Source: Proteles cristata cristata
Lineage: Eukaryota > Chordata > Mammalia > Carnivora > Hyaenidae
Reading direction: 5' to 3'
Assembly (NCBI GenBank): GCA_017311185.1
Contig: JAESUZ010003897.1
Coordinates: forward strand, 186,001 to 250,000
DNA: 64,000 nt
Under the pieces are notes generated by a model. It ran no database searches. It was not told the origin of the DNA and saw nothing but the letters and a program-made list of their open reading frames with translations. The translations under genes and the position numbers were made by a program. Shown here piece after piece: positions 1 to 11,258 of the stretch (positions are counted from its first letter, which is position 1; each line of letters opens with the position of its first letter).

Positions 1-29
1 TCAATAGATGAATGAATAAAGATGTTATA

Positions 30-238
30 GGGGCACCTGGGTGGCTGAGTTGATTGAGCATCCGACTTTGGCTCAGGTCATCATCTCGTGGTTTGTGGGT
101 TAGAGCCCCATGTTGGTCTCTGTGATGACAACTCAGCGTCTGGAGCCTGCTTCAGATTCTGTGTCTCTTTCTCTGCCCCTCCCCTGCTCATGTTCTGTCT
201 CTCTCTGTCTCTCAAAAATAAATAAACATTAAAAAAAT
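30..238 (+). repeat. CAN-SINE, old type
   Basis: Near-complete copy: head gggcacctgggtggctgag, CT-rich middle, A-rich tail ending in aaataaataaacattaaaaa. Confidence 0.9.
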
Positions 239-244
239 GTTAGT

Positions 245-312
245 ATGTTATATAGATACACACATATGTATATATATACATATATATGGAAATGTCATAT
301 ATATAAATATGA
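245..312. repeat. TA-rich low-complexity tract
   Basis: Alternating ta/ca steps (tatatatacatatatatgg and similar) directly after the SINE tail, probably grown from it. Confidence 0.7.
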
Positions 313-725
313 ATATTATTCAGCCATAAAAAAGAATGAATCTTGCCATTTGCAATGACATGGATGGAGAGCTAAAGAATATAATGCTAAGCAAAGTAAG
401 TCAGTCAGAGAAAGGTAAATACCATATGATTTCACTCATAGATGGAATTTAAGAAACAAAAGAAATGAGCAAAGGAAAAAAGAGAGAGTAAGACAAAAAA
501 AAAACCCCAGATTTTTAATTATAGAGAACAAACTGATGGTTAGCAGAAGGGGGGTGAGTGGGAGTAAAATAGGTGATGGAAATTAAGGAGTGCACTTGTC
601 ATGATGAGCACAGGGTGATGTATGGAACTGTTGAATTATATTGTACATCTGAAACTAATATAACATATGTTAACCAAATGGAATTAAATGTATGTTAACT
701 AACTGTAATTAAAGTAAAATTTTTA
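300..725 (+). repeat. L1 3' end fragment (carnivore type)
   Basis: Starts in a degenerate ORF2 C-terminal section (ttcagccataaaaaagaatg, then gcaatgacatggatggag) and runs through a 3' UTR with the usual text atgagcacagggtgatgtat and ctgaaactaatataacat. 5'-truncated, with no usable reading frame. Confidence 0.85.
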
Positions 726-740
726 AAAAAGTGCACTTTT

Positions 741-950
741 GGGGCGCCTGGGTGGCTTAGTCGGTTAAGCGTCCGACTTTCGCTTAGGTCATGATCTCGC
801 GGTTCGTGGGTTCGAGCCCCGCGTCGGGCTCTGTGCTGACTGCCAGCTCAGAGCCTGGAGCCTGTTTCAGTCTGTGACTCCCTCTCTCTCTGACTCCCCT
901 GCTCTCTCTCTCTCCTAGAAATAAATAAAACATTAAAAAAAAAAAATTTA
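741..950 (+). repeat. CAN-SINE, young type
   Basis: Full-length. TSD aaaaagtgcactttt before it and aaaaagtgctcttt after it. Confidence 0.95.
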
Positions 951-1619
951 AAAAAGTGCTCTTTGAACAGATGGCACAATTCTAGTTTCTAAAATATATT
1001 TACTTGTATAATTATTAAAATGTTAAATATTTCTTGGAGTCTAAAGATTATAAGAGTATGCACATCAAAATACTCTGTGAAGTTTAATTACTTTATAATG
1101 AAATATTGCAGACATAAAGAAATGTATAAGTAATAATATAAAGATTACTCATGTACCCCCCTACTCAGCTTAAGAAATAAATTATTAAAGTGTTGAAACC
1201 CTTGGGATGTTTTTCTCTATTCTTAGTTCCTCCCACTCTATAAAAGGCACCCTCTATCATGAAATTAATGATTGTTATTGCCATATACATTTTTATATTT
1301 TTACTACATGCATATATGATGCTAAAGAATAATTATCATTGTTTTTGCCTATTTTTAAGTTATATATGATTTATATAAATGACAAATTTCTTGAATTTTT
1401 CTGCAACTGGGTTTTCAAAAAATTTTTTTGTTTATTGCAGTTTCTGAGATATACTCATGTTGGTTCATGTAGCTATACTGCATGCCACTTTCCTGTATTT
1501 TTAAAAACCTTAGCATCTCTGGAAACCAACTTGGCAATAAACTCTTCAAAAAAAAGTCTTACATCTCATAAATTTAAAAAAACATTAGTAAAAAATAAAA
1601 AATCTTAGCATCTCATAAC
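951..1619. other. Non-coding, mostly unique
   Basis: AT-rich intergenic DNA. The 89-codon open frame inside it (1339-1608) is lysine/phenylalanine rich with no recognisable domain and is taken as chance. Confidence 0.6.
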
Positions 1620-1855
1620 TAACTGTATTATAGTGATAGAAATCAGAAGAATGGTTGCCTCTGGTAGTCTGGAGCAGTCTGGACTGAACATAAGGGAATT
1701 TGAGGATGAATGAAATGTTTTATATCTTGTTTTGGGTAGTGATTACTGATGTCTGTAATTGTCAAAATTTATTTGAACTGAACATTCAAGATTTATGAGT
1801 TTCATTGTATGCAAATTTATCTCCGCAAAATGATTAAAAGCCAACAAGCAAAAAT
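1620..1855 (+). repeat. Ancient L1M-type 3' end
   Basis: Decayed but ordered L1M landmarks: agtgatagaaatcagaagaa, ggttgcctctgg, atgttttatatcttg, tttcattgtatgcaaattta. Confidence 0.7.
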
Positions 1856-1865
1856 AACAAAAAGA

Positions 1866-1985
1866 AATTCTAGCCTCAGGCATTCTAATTCAGTAGGTCT
1901 GTGCTGGGGATCAATGTGTATTTTTTAAAATAAAGTTCTAGATAATTCTGAGGGGCACCCTCAACTGAGCAGAACTGCCCTAGAA
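1866..1985 (+). repeat. MER5A-like hAT fragment
   Basis: The part ggcattctaattcagtaggtctg followed by tgtattttttaaa matches the middle of a MER5A-type element. The termini are missing. Confidence 0.45.
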
Positions 1986-2216
1986 TGACACAAAATTGGG
2001 GCAAGAATTAGGAAGAAAAGTCATCTGTCAAAGATCTAGAAAATATCTCATGGCATTGTATGACCTTCCTAGACTTCTTATAGTATAGTTAGCATATTTT
2101 ACAAGAGCAGAAATAGCAGCGTTTCACCCCAAATCAAGCATTAATGGCAGCTAGTTCTGAATACAATAAAGCTAAGATTTTTACAACTTAGTAATGAACA
2201 ACTTAATTGAATTTTA

Positions 2217-2440
2217 AAAATTTTAATGTTTACTCATTTTTGAGAGAGGGAGAGAGAGAAAGAGAGAGAGAGAGAAAGAGAGAGAAGGGGAGGGGCAGAG
2301 AGAGAAGACACAGAATCCAAAGCAGGCTCAAAGGCTCCAAGCTGTCAGCACAGAACCTGATTCAGGGTTCTAACCCAGGAACTGAGATCATGACTTGAGC
2401 CTAAGTTGGATGTTTACCCTACTGAGCCACCCAGGCACCC
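2217..2440 (-). repeat. CAN-SINE, old type
   Basis: Reads tail first (aatgtttactcatttttgag) and ends gagccacccaggcacccc. TSD cttaattgaatttt on both sides. Outermost and latest member of the 2.2-3.1 kb stack. Confidence 0.9.
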
Positions 2441-2461
2441 CTTAATTGAATTTTTTTAATA

Positions 2462-2677
2462 AATGTGTTTTTTTAGGTTTATTTATTTTTGAGAGAGAGA
2501 AAGACAGAGTGCCAGTGGGGGAGGGGCACAGAGAGAGGGAGACACAGAATCTGAAGCAGTCTCCAGGCTCTGAGCTGTCAGCACAGAACCCGATGCAGGG
2601 CTTGAACTCACGACTGTGAGGTCATGACCTGAGCTGAAGTTGAACGCTTAACCAACTGAACCACTCAGGCGACCCCC
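2462..2677 (-). repeat. CAN-SINE, old type
   Basis: Tail ggtttatttatttttgagag, head ccactcaggcgaccccc. Lies in the tail side of the older SINE at 3001-3105. Confidence 0.9.
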
Positions 2678-2689
2678 TTTTTTTAAAAG

Positions 2690-2724
2690 TTAGTTAGTTA
2701 GTTAGTTTGTTTATTTATTTATTT
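2690..2724. repeat. TTAG/TTTA tetranucleotide run
   Basis: Repeated tagttagttag passing into tttatttatttatt, expanded from a SINE tail. Confidence 0.7.
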
Positions 2725-2754
2725 TAGAGATTTGAGTTCTATTTCTCCCTTCTT

Positions 2755-3000
2755 TTTAAAAAAATTTTTTTAATGTTTTATTTCTGAGAGAGAGAGAGAG
2801 AGAGACCGACAGACAGAGAGACAGTGTGAGCAGGGGAGGGATAGAGAGAGAGGGAGACACACAGTCTGAAACAGGCTCCAGGCTCTGAGCTGGCAGTCAG
2901 CACAGAGCCTAACGCGGGGCTTGAACCCACGAACCATGAGATCATGACTTGAGCTGAAGTCAGACTGACGCTTAACCCTACTGAGCCACCCAGCTACCTC
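2755..3000 (-). repeat. CAN-SINE, old to intermediate type
   Basis: Begins with a T-rich tail and a GA run, ends gagccacccagctacctc. Inserted into the same older SINE as its neighbour. Confidence 0.85.
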
Positions 3001-3105
3001 TGTTTATTTATTTTAAAGTAATCCCTACACCCAATGTGGGGCTCACACTTACAACCTCAAGATCAAGAGTTGCTTACTCTTCTGACCAAGCCAACCTGTT
3101 GCCCC
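3001..3105 (-). repeat. Older tRNA-type SINE (short form)
   Basis: Antisense copy of a short family whose sense strand ends cccacattgggtgtaggg then attactttaaaataaa. The base acaacttaattgaattta follows it at 3106 and recurs at about 2199 and 2439, so this is the founding insertion of the stack. Confidence 0.75.
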
Positions 3106-3106
3106 A

Positions 3107-4340
3107 CAACTTAATTGAATTTAATTATTTCTCATACATTGATAAAGGCCCTACTAGGAAGATATCTACACCTTACAGTAGGTGCTAAACCTCTTTAAAT
3201 TATCTAGTCTCCCTCCCACCTCCTTTTTTATCTTTTGTCTTTGTTCTCCCTTCTTGTGTTCCTTTCAGAGTTGAGGAAGGGACCTCTCAGTTCACTCCTT
3301 GTATAAAAGTCGATTTGTTTTAAATATAATTTTCAGTGGACATTTTGAGAAGCTCTGTTGTGCAGAGTAGCATCTTAAAGATGATGTGCCTACCCATAAA
3401 TTCAGAGAGAGTTACCTCTTCAATGATGCCAATTCAGGGATTAAATTCAACCTCAGTTGGATGCACTCTCTGGAGAGGCCCCTAATGTGGCATTCCTTGT
3501 GTGCATTTTGTCAGTGTCCTGGTCAGAGTTTTCTATCTCTCATCTCTCATGTTCTCACTTCATTATTAAAGCCCTCTTCAAATTTCAGTTCTTCTGTAAT
3601 AGGTGAATGTGAAGATTCTCACTGTGCTCAAAAACAGTTGCCCGAAGAACAATTGATTAAATTGGAATCTATTTATATTTCCATTGTAGAAAACATTTTT
3701 TCTCATCATAAAAGCAATACATGTGTGCATCAATTAGGAGTCTATTATTGCAAGCAGCATAACACAAATTTGGGTAACTTAAGCAAAAAAAAAACGTTAT
3801 CAGAAATTTGTCAGAGTAGTTCACAAAATAAAAAAAATAATAATAATAAAAATAAACTGAAAATCTGAAAAGATGGGTACAAGGGCAGGACCAGGAATCC
3901 AGAAGTAATGACCAGTCTTTTCATGGGGCACTTTTCCACAAATACTAGCTGAGTTCCAAACACATGTCTGGTACCACTCCGGGCACAGTTCAATCAGACA
4001 TAGGAGGGAAAGAAAAGGGGAGAGTGAAGCAAGAGTTTACCAAAGAAGAAATGCTTGAACTAGGTCTGAGAGTTTCCAGGTGGCCAAGGGAGAAAACAGC
4101 ATGGATAAACATACAAAGATGTCAAAAAGGACAGATGGCAACTAGGGGGAGGGAAAATGGTGAATAAATCAGGGAAGGATACCAGAGGACTTTAGGTCTA
4201 GTCCCAAATTTTAAGCAAAACTGGGGTGTAGAGGTGGGGCTGAGGAGAAGGGAGAGGAATTCTATCTAAATTGTACCCAGACAGTATTGACTGATGAGAA
4301 TGCCTCTATCTGAAGCTTCAAAAACACCAAAATCACATAA
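3107..4340. other. Non-coding, weak ancient repeat signal
   Basis: Holds a 160-codon open frame (3386-3868) with no recognised domain; its first half vaguely resembles an L2 3' region, so it is probably chance. 3960-4150 (ggcacagttcaatcagacat through tttccaggtggccaa) looks like an ancient, unnamed interspersed repeat. Confidence 0.5.
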
Positions 4341-4357
4341 GAATGTGAAATTGGGCA

Positions 4358-4566
4358 GGGGGGCACCTGGGTGGCTCAGCTGATTGAGTGTCCAGTTTTG
4401 GCTCAGGTCATGATCTTGTAGTTCATCAGCTCGAGCCTCACATCCGACTCACTGTCGTCAGTGCAGAGCCTGCTTCAGATTCTCTGTCCCCACTCTCTCT
4501 CTGCCCTTAGCCTGCTTGTGCTCTCTCAAACATAAATAAACATTAAAAAAAAAAAAAGAAAAGAAA
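4358..4566 (+). repeat. CAN-SINE, old type
   Basis: Head gggcacctgggtggctcagc. TSD agaatgtgaaatt at 4340 and again at 4569. Confidence 0.9.
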
Positions 4567-4582
4567 ACAGAATGTGAAATTA

Positions 4583-4761
4583 GGATGCATGCATGGCTCA
4601 GTTGGTTGAGCATTCAGCTCTTGATTTCAGCTCAGGTCATGATCTCATAGTCCCATGTAGGGCTCCTCACAGAGTGTGGAGCATGCTTGGGATTTTCTCT
4701 TCCTCCACTTGCCCCTTTCCCCCACTTGTGCTCTCTCTCTCTCTCTCAAATTGAAAAAAAA
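4583..4761 (+). repeat. CAN-SINE, old type, degenerate
   Basis: Head atgcatggctcagttggttg and CT-rich tail. Preceded by agaatgtgaaatt and followed by agaatgggaaatt, a third copy of the same target. Confidence 0.85.
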
Positions 4762-5074
4762 AAGAATGGGAAATTAAAATCAAGTGGGGTTGGCCCGAGA
4801 TTAGTTGGGTGGTAAGATGATTCCAAATTGGTCAGAAAGACCCAGAAGTCTGTATCAATTTGATATGTAAAAAGTCAAATGATCAAAATGCTTGGACAAC
4901 AAGAACAAGAATGTTCTGGGTAAATACCAGAGACAGGAGTTTAATGCTCATAGGCAAACTATGTGTGAGACAGCCAGCTCTACTTTAAGAGCTAGAGATG
5001 TTATAGACCCATTTATTCACAAAATATTCAGATTTAACCATAGGTAATTAGGAAGAAGAAAGGAGGAAAAGGAG

Positions 5075-5290
5075 ACACCAATATGTTTAGTATTTATCTA
5101 CTAATGCCAGGCTTTGTTTTAGGAGCTTTGTGCACATTATATACTTTAATCCTCAAAATAATATTATAAGATAGAAGCTATTATTTATCTCTGTTTTATG
5201 AGAAAGGAAACAAAAGGTCAGAAATCCTAAGTAGCTAAGAAGCTGTAGAACCAGAGTTTACTGGCCTTAAAACTCTGACTCTAAATCACT
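5075..5290 (-). repeat. MIR, antisense
   Basis: Core landmarks of a reversed MIR: tgccaggctttgttttagga, tttaatcctcaaaataat, then gaaaggaaacaaaaggtcag. About 25-30% diverged by eye. Confidence 0.8.
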
Positions 5291-5375
5291 ATGAAATGAC
5301 TTTAATCAGGAGAACATTATCATTTTTGAGATGTAGAAAGATCCCTCTGGTAACAGCTAAAAGGAGTTCAAGAGA

Positions 5376-5600
5376 GGGGCGCCTGGGTGGCTTAGTCGGT
5401 TAAGCGTCCGACTTTCGCTTGGGTCATGATCTCGCGGTTCGTGGGTTCGAGCCCCGCGTCGGGCTCTGTGCTGACTGCCAGCTCAGAGCCTGGAGCCTGT
5501 TTCAGTCTGTGACTCCCTCTCTCTCTGACCCTCCCCTGCTCACGCTCTCTCTCTCTCTCTCTCCTAGAAAAATAAATAAATAAATAAATAAATAAATAAA
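5376..5600 (+). repeat. CAN-SINE, young type
   Basis: Full-length with an (AAAT)n-expanded tail. Clean TSD aaaggagttcaagagag at 5359-5375 and 5600-5617. Confidence 0.97.
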
Positions 5601-5617
5601 AAAGGAGTTCAAGAGAG

Positions 5618-7359
5618 TAAGGGTTTGGTAGAGACAAGGAGTTAAGCAGGGCAGTGTGAATGATGAATGAAGCCTGGAAGACTAATTAGGAGTCTATTGT
5701 GGTAGTCAGGATAAGAGATGTTTAGGATCAGAGCCCTGGTGGTTGCAGAAGGGATGAAACACAGAGCACAAATTAAAAAGGGCAAAAAAGGAAATAGAAT
5801 TATCAGGATTTAGTGACCAAAATCCTGGCCCTGGGAGCATGTAATGGAGAGAGGGGCTGGCTCTGTGCTCTGTGTGTGTGTGAAGAACTAAGTGTTAGGA
5901 TTCTGGGTGTGTGGTGATTTGGGTCAAGTACGGTGAAGAGCCAAAGAGACTTCTCATTTTGTGGCCAACCTTTGTTGTATATGCAGGGTCATTCAGGAAA
6001 TGCACAGGGTGTTTGTGGAGAGCAGCTATTGAGATTGTGGGAGGACTGGAAGTGGTGGCACATCCCTGGGCACAGGCCCAGGCAAACGCCATGCTGAGCC
6101 TTCAGTGTCTTCTTGCTATAGCGGCAGAGAGGTAGCTACGGCAGTGGTAGCATACTCTGTTTTAAAGGTAGACATTTGAACTTTAGTCCTCAAGGTTCCT
6201 TGGCAAATTCAGTCATCGGGGTCTTGCCATGGATGACCCAGAAATCCATAAAGAGCAAATGGAACAGACTCTCTGGTTTCTTTGAGGTCATTATCTACAA
6301 GCCTGAGTAAATGCTTGGGGTTATTGGATTTATTATGAGTAAAGAAACACTTGGAAGAAAATAACCTGTCCTTTAGCCACAAAATGGAGACTCCAACTAC
6401 TTAATCAGAATAGCGAGGGGGGAAATGTGACCTGATGTATAGTGGCACATCAATTAAGCATTTTATTTTAGATAGAGGAACAGCATGTATAAAGTTCAGG
6501 GTGCAAGAAAAAAACACTAATTCAAACTGGATTACACAAACAACATTCTGCTATTTCCACAAGCAAGCTCCTCTTCCTCTTGTATTATTTATCCTAGCTA
6601 ATGAGTGAAGTATAAAATTAAAGGAGTGATGACAAAAATTTTTTAAGTTTAAGAAGGGCTATCATTTGGGGTCCTGTAAGCCACATTACTCTTTGTTCAT
6701 TGTCATCCATTGATTTTGGAAAATGCTGAGTCATTACCTCTTTGGGTATTCCATTTTCTTCTATTATCTGCTTCTGAATCACTCACTATTAGGAATATTT
6801 TAGATCTTCTTGCTTTATTCTCCATATCTCTTAACTTGTAATATTTTTCATTTCTTTATCTCTATAGTCTATGTATTTTCCTTAGATAAATGTTCCAATT
6901 CCTTAACTCTCTCTTTTGCTTGTTTAAACAGCTATTAGACCTGACCATAATTTCTAAAATTTCAAGGATTACATTTTCCTTTCTAGAAATTATATTTATG
7001 AAGTAATTATATTTCTTCTTCCTCTTTTTGGAGGAAAGAGTGTTTTCAAAGCCCTGGACTTCTTTATGCTCTGAAATTTTTAAGTACTTATTATATCTCT
7101 TAATTACTGTTTGTATATTTTAAGTATATATCAATAAGTATATATTAATTATATTTTATACTCTCTACTGAATAGTTATCTGTCATCTTTGAGTGTCTCA
7201 TTTGGATGATTATTGTGTCCCTTTATTGATGGAATCTAGAGTTTCCCTTTATGTTTTGAAATTTTTGTATCGTAACCACATATTTGGCTGGGTTTTATCT
7301 TTGAGAATCTTGTGAAGCTGGAGTTAAGACTATGTCTCTCCACAGAAGTTTTTACTGAC
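5618..7359. other. Non-coding; no gene recognised
   Basis: 5620-5800 has the gist of an ancient repeat (ggagtctattgtggtagtca). 5911-6135 carries overlapping 74- and 65-codon open frames on the two strands with no known domain. 6640-7330 is AT-rich and probably includes decayed L1 antisense sequence. Confidence 0.5.
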
Positions 7360-7503
7360 ACCAAGCCATTTTTTTTCATCAGCTTTGTTGAGGTAAAATA
7401 TACATTCAATAAAATTCACTAACTTTAAGTGTACAATTCAATGAGTTTTGATAAGTATAAACAGATATGAAACTGCCACCATCATTAAGATACAGACTAC
7501 ATT

Positions 7504-7735
7504 GGCACACCTGGGTGGCTCAGAAGGTTAAGTATCCAAGTCTTGATTTTGGCTCAGGTCATGATCTTGTGGTTTGAGAGATTAAACTGCGCTCACAGTG
7601 CAGAGCCTACTTGAGATTCTCCCTCCCTCCCTTTCTTTCTGCCCCTCCCCTCCCCTCCCCATGGCTTACTGCCTGTCTCTCTCTCTTTCTCTCTCTCTCT
7701 CTTAAAAAAAATAAATAAACTTTAAAAAAATACAG
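7504..7735 (+). repeat. CAN-SINE, old type
   Basis: Head ggcacacctgggtggctcag. TSD atacagactacatt / atacagaacattt. Confidence 0.9.
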
Positions 7736-8055
7736 AACATTTCTATCAGCCTAAAAAGTTCCTTTATGCCTCCTTATAATCTTCCTCTCTCATCCCAGGC
7801 AAATGTTGATTTGTTTTATGTTATTATACTTTTGATTCCTGTGGAATTTCATATAAATGGAATTATACAATATGTAGTCTGATTTCTGATCCTTTAACTT
7901 GGCATAATTCTTCCAGTATTCTTCTATGTTAAGTGTATCAGTCATTTACTTATTCTATTGCTACACCACAATCAATGTAACTATTCATCAATCAGTGGAC
8001 ATTTAGAGTCTTTCCCAGTTTTTGAATACTGTGAATAAAACTGCCATGAATATAG

Positions 8056-8276
8056 GGTGCCTGGGTGGTTCAGTTTGTTGAGCGTCCAACTTCGGCTCAG
8101 GTCATGATCTCATGGTTGGTGGCTTTGAGCCCTGCGTTGGGCTCTGTGCTGACAGCTCGGAGCCTGAAGCCTGCTTAGGATTCTATGTCTCTCTCTGTCT
8201 GCCCCTTCCTGCTCACACTCTGTCTTTCTCTCTCTCTCTCAAAAATTAATAAACATTAAGAAAAACTTTTTTTAAA
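8056..8276 (+). repeat. CAN-SINE, old type
   Basis: TSD aaactgccatgaatat before, aaactgccacaaatat after. Confidence 0.92.
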
Positions 8277-8745
8277 AAACTGCCACAAATATTTGTGTAC
8301 AAGTGTTTGTATAAACTTTTGTTGTCACTTCTCTCTGGTAAACACCTAGAAATGGGATCTATGATAAATGCATATTTACCTTTATAAGAAATTGTCAAAC
8401 TTTTCCAAAGTAGCTATTTGGAAACTGCCAAACTTTTCCAATATGAACATTTGCACTCCCGCCACCAATATATGAGAGTTAAGTTGGTCCATAACCTTAC
8501 TACCACTTGGTATTATCACTCTTCAATTTTAGCCAATCTGGTATAATGGTATCTCATTTTGATTTTAATTTGCTTTTCCCTAAAGATTAATGATGTTAAG
8601 CATATTTTCATACATTCATATATATTCATATATATTCTTTCATATGTATGCCAGCTCCCCCCTTTTGCCAGTCTTTTTTAAAATCATACTGTTTGTTTTC
8701 TTTTTATTGAGTGTAAGAATTTTTTTTTTTTTTAATGTATTCTAG

Positions 8746-8942
8746 GGGCTCCTGGGTGGCTCAGTCAGTTAAGTGACCAACTCTTGATTTCAGCTCAGGT
8801 CATGATCTCACAGTTCATGATATCAAGCCCTGTACTGTCTGCACAGAGCCTGCTTAGATTCTCTCTTCCCTCTACTGCTCACAGGCACACACATGTGCTC
8901 TTCCTCTCTCTCTCAAAATAAATAAACATTTAAAAAAATAAA
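8746..8942 (+). repeat. CAN-SINE, old type
   Basis: Head ggggctcctgggtggctcag. TSD aatgtattctag at 8733. The matching right copy follows the next SINE at 9162, so the two sit in one target. Confidence 0.88.
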
Positions 8943-8948
8943 ACATAT

Positions 8949-9160
8949 GGAGTGCCTGGGTGGCTCAGTCAATTAAACAACTGATTCTTGGTTTCGGCTC
9001 GCATCATGATCTCTTGGTTTATGGGTTTGAGCCCTGCTTTGTGGCTTGCAGAGCCTGGTTGGGATTCTCTCTCCCTCTCTCTCTTTCTGGCCCTCACCTG
9101 CTAGTTCTCTGTCTCTTTCTCAAAATAAAAATAAGTATACTTTTAAAAATAAAAAATAAA
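8949..9160 (+). repeat. CAN-SINE, old type
   Basis: Head ggagtgcctgggtggctcag, tail tttctcaaaataaaaataag. Directly downstream of the previous copy and in the same orientation. Confidence 0.88.
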
Positions 9161-9274
9161 AAATGTATTCTAGGTACCTGTTCTTTACCAGATAAATGTT
9201 TTGCAAATATTTTCAGTATGCAGTTTGTCTTTCATTTTTTTAACAGTGTTTTTCAAAGAGCAATCATATTTAAT

Positions 9275-9447
9275 TTTTTTTAATGCTTATTTATTTTCGA
9301 GGAGGGGAGAAGGGCAGAGAGAGATGGAGACACAGAATCCAAAGCAAGCTCCAGGCTCTGGACTGTCAGCACAGAGCTGGACATGAGGCTCAAACTCACG
9401 AACTGTGAGCTGAAGTTGGACAGTTAACTGAGCCACCCAGATGTCCT
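9275..9447 (-). repeat. CAN-SINE, old type
   Basis: Tail tttaatgcttatttattttc, head gagccacccagatgtcct. Slightly shortened in the middle. Confidence 0.88.
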
Positions 9448-9454
9448 TCAAATT

Positions 9455-9680
9455 TATTTTTTTTTAATATTTTTATTTATTTCTAGGAGGGAGAGAGAGA
9501 GAGAGAGAGACAGCGTGAGCAGGGAGGGTCAGAGAGAGAGGGAGTCACAGACTGAAACAGGCTCCAGGCTCTGAGCTGGCAGTCAGCACAGAGCCCGACG
9601 CGGGGCTCGAACCCACGAACCGCAAGATCATGACCTAAGTGAAAGCCGGACGCTTAACCGACTAAGCCACCCAGACGCCC
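9455..9680 (-). repeat. CAN-SINE, young type
   Basis: TSD tcaaatttatttt / tcaaatttaattt. Confidence 0.95.
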
Positions 9681-10565
9681 CTCAAATTTAATTTTTATAT
9701 CAATTATTTTTTATTTCTTGGGTTATGCTTTTTGTGGCCTATGTAAGAATTCTTTTCCCATCCCAGCTTTGTTTTTTAAAAAACTTAGGTTTAGGTCTAT
9801 GCGCTATTTAAAAGTAAAATTTCCTTATGATATAAGGATAAAGCTATATTTTTGCTTATGGATATCTAAATGTACCAACACTCTTTGTTGAAAAGATTAC
9901 CCTGTCTCCCATTAAATTATCTTGGGAGATTGACCATATATATGTGTGTCTACCCCTGGACTCTCTATTCTGTTCTATTGATCTATGTATGTCAATCCTA
10001 TGCCAATATCACACTCTCTTGATTACAATAGCTTTATAGTAAATCTTAAAATCAGGTTGCATGCATTCTTTCAACTCTGTTCTTTTATAAGATTATTTTG
10101 GCTGTTAAGGGTCCTTTGCATTTCTATATACATTTTAAAACTCGTTTATCAGTTTATGCAAAAATTCTGCTGAGATTTTCTTTAATATTACATTGAATGT
10201 ATAGATCAATCTGTGGAGAATTAACGTCTTAACAATATTGAGTTTTCCAATCCCTTAATGCAGTATCTCTCTCTATTTACTCAGGTAGTCAATTTTTCTC
10301 AGACTAGTTTTGTAATTTTCAGTGTACAGGTCTTGCACATACTTTGTTAAATTTGTTTCTATTTCGTGGTTTTTGGTTCTACTGCAAATGGTGTTTAAAT
10401 TTTTTAATTTCCAATTGTTTATTGTTAACGTGAACTACAACTGACTTTGTGTGTAGACCTCATATCTTGAGAGTTTGTTGAAATCACTTATAGAATTAGG
10501 ACTTCTTTGTAGATTCCTTAGGATTTTTTATATAGATGATTGTGTCATCCACAGACCATTTTTTA

Positions 10566-10780
10566 AAAAATATTTTTTATTTATTTCTAGGAGGGAGAGA
10601 GAGAGAGACAGCATGAGCAGGTGAGGGTCAGAGAGAGAGGGAGATACAGACTCCGAAATAGGCTCCAGGCTCTGAGCTGGCAGTCAGCACAGAGCCTGAC
10701 GCGGGGCTCGAACCCACGAACCGCGAGATCACGGCCTAAGCGAAAGTCGAAGCTTAACCGACTAAGGCACCCAGGCGCCC
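10566..10780 (-). repeat. CAN-SINE, young type
   Basis: TSD ccacagaccattttt on both sides, at the 5' end of the old L1 fragment. Confidence 0.96.
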
Positions 10781-11037
10781 CCACAGACCATTTTTTATGT
10801 AAATTCTAACTGGGAGTTCCCAGACTGATAGTAATAGACTGATGGTATACATTCAAATTCCAAATTTAAGTGTGGACAGATTAGGTTAGTAGCTATAAAT
10901 TCGAACAGAATACTTCCTTTTTACTGTCTAGATCCTAGGCAAACACAGACAAGCTTTCTTGTCCTTTCCCTATGCCAAGAAGCAGAGTTTTTCTTAGTTT
11001 ACCTGTCACCTAGAGTAGCCTTTGAAAGTCTCGACTT

Positions 11038-11258
11038 TATTTTTTTTTTTTATGTTTTATTTATTTCTAGGAGAGAGAGAGAGAGACAGCGTGAGCAGGG
11101 GAGGGTCAGAGAGAGAGGGAGTCACAGACCAAAACAGGCTCCAGGCTCTGAGCTGGCAGTCAGCACAGAGCCCGACGCGGGGCTCGAACCCACGAACCGC
11201 GAGATCATGACCTAAGCGAAAGTCGGACGCTTAACCGACTAAGCCACCCAGGCGCCCC
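11038..11258 (-). repeat. CAN-SINE, young type
   Basis: TSD gaaagtctcgactttat / gaaagtcttgactttct. Confidence 0.96.

Larger units (their letters stand above)
7360..10560 (-). repeat. Ancient L1M, antisense, split by SINEs
   Basis: Starts at the L1 3' end (cagctttgttgaggtaaaat) and passes into ORF2 (agaattcttttcccatccca; ttctgttctattgatctatg; attacaatagctttatagta). It is interrupted by SINEs at 7504, 8056, 8746, 8949, 9271 and 9455. All reading frames are broken. Confidence 0.85.

Noticed and set aside
2227..2290. GA-rich and CT-rich tracts as independent microsatellites or regulatory tracts
   Set aside because: Most belong to the standard CT-rich part of a SINE; only clearly expanded ones are listed.
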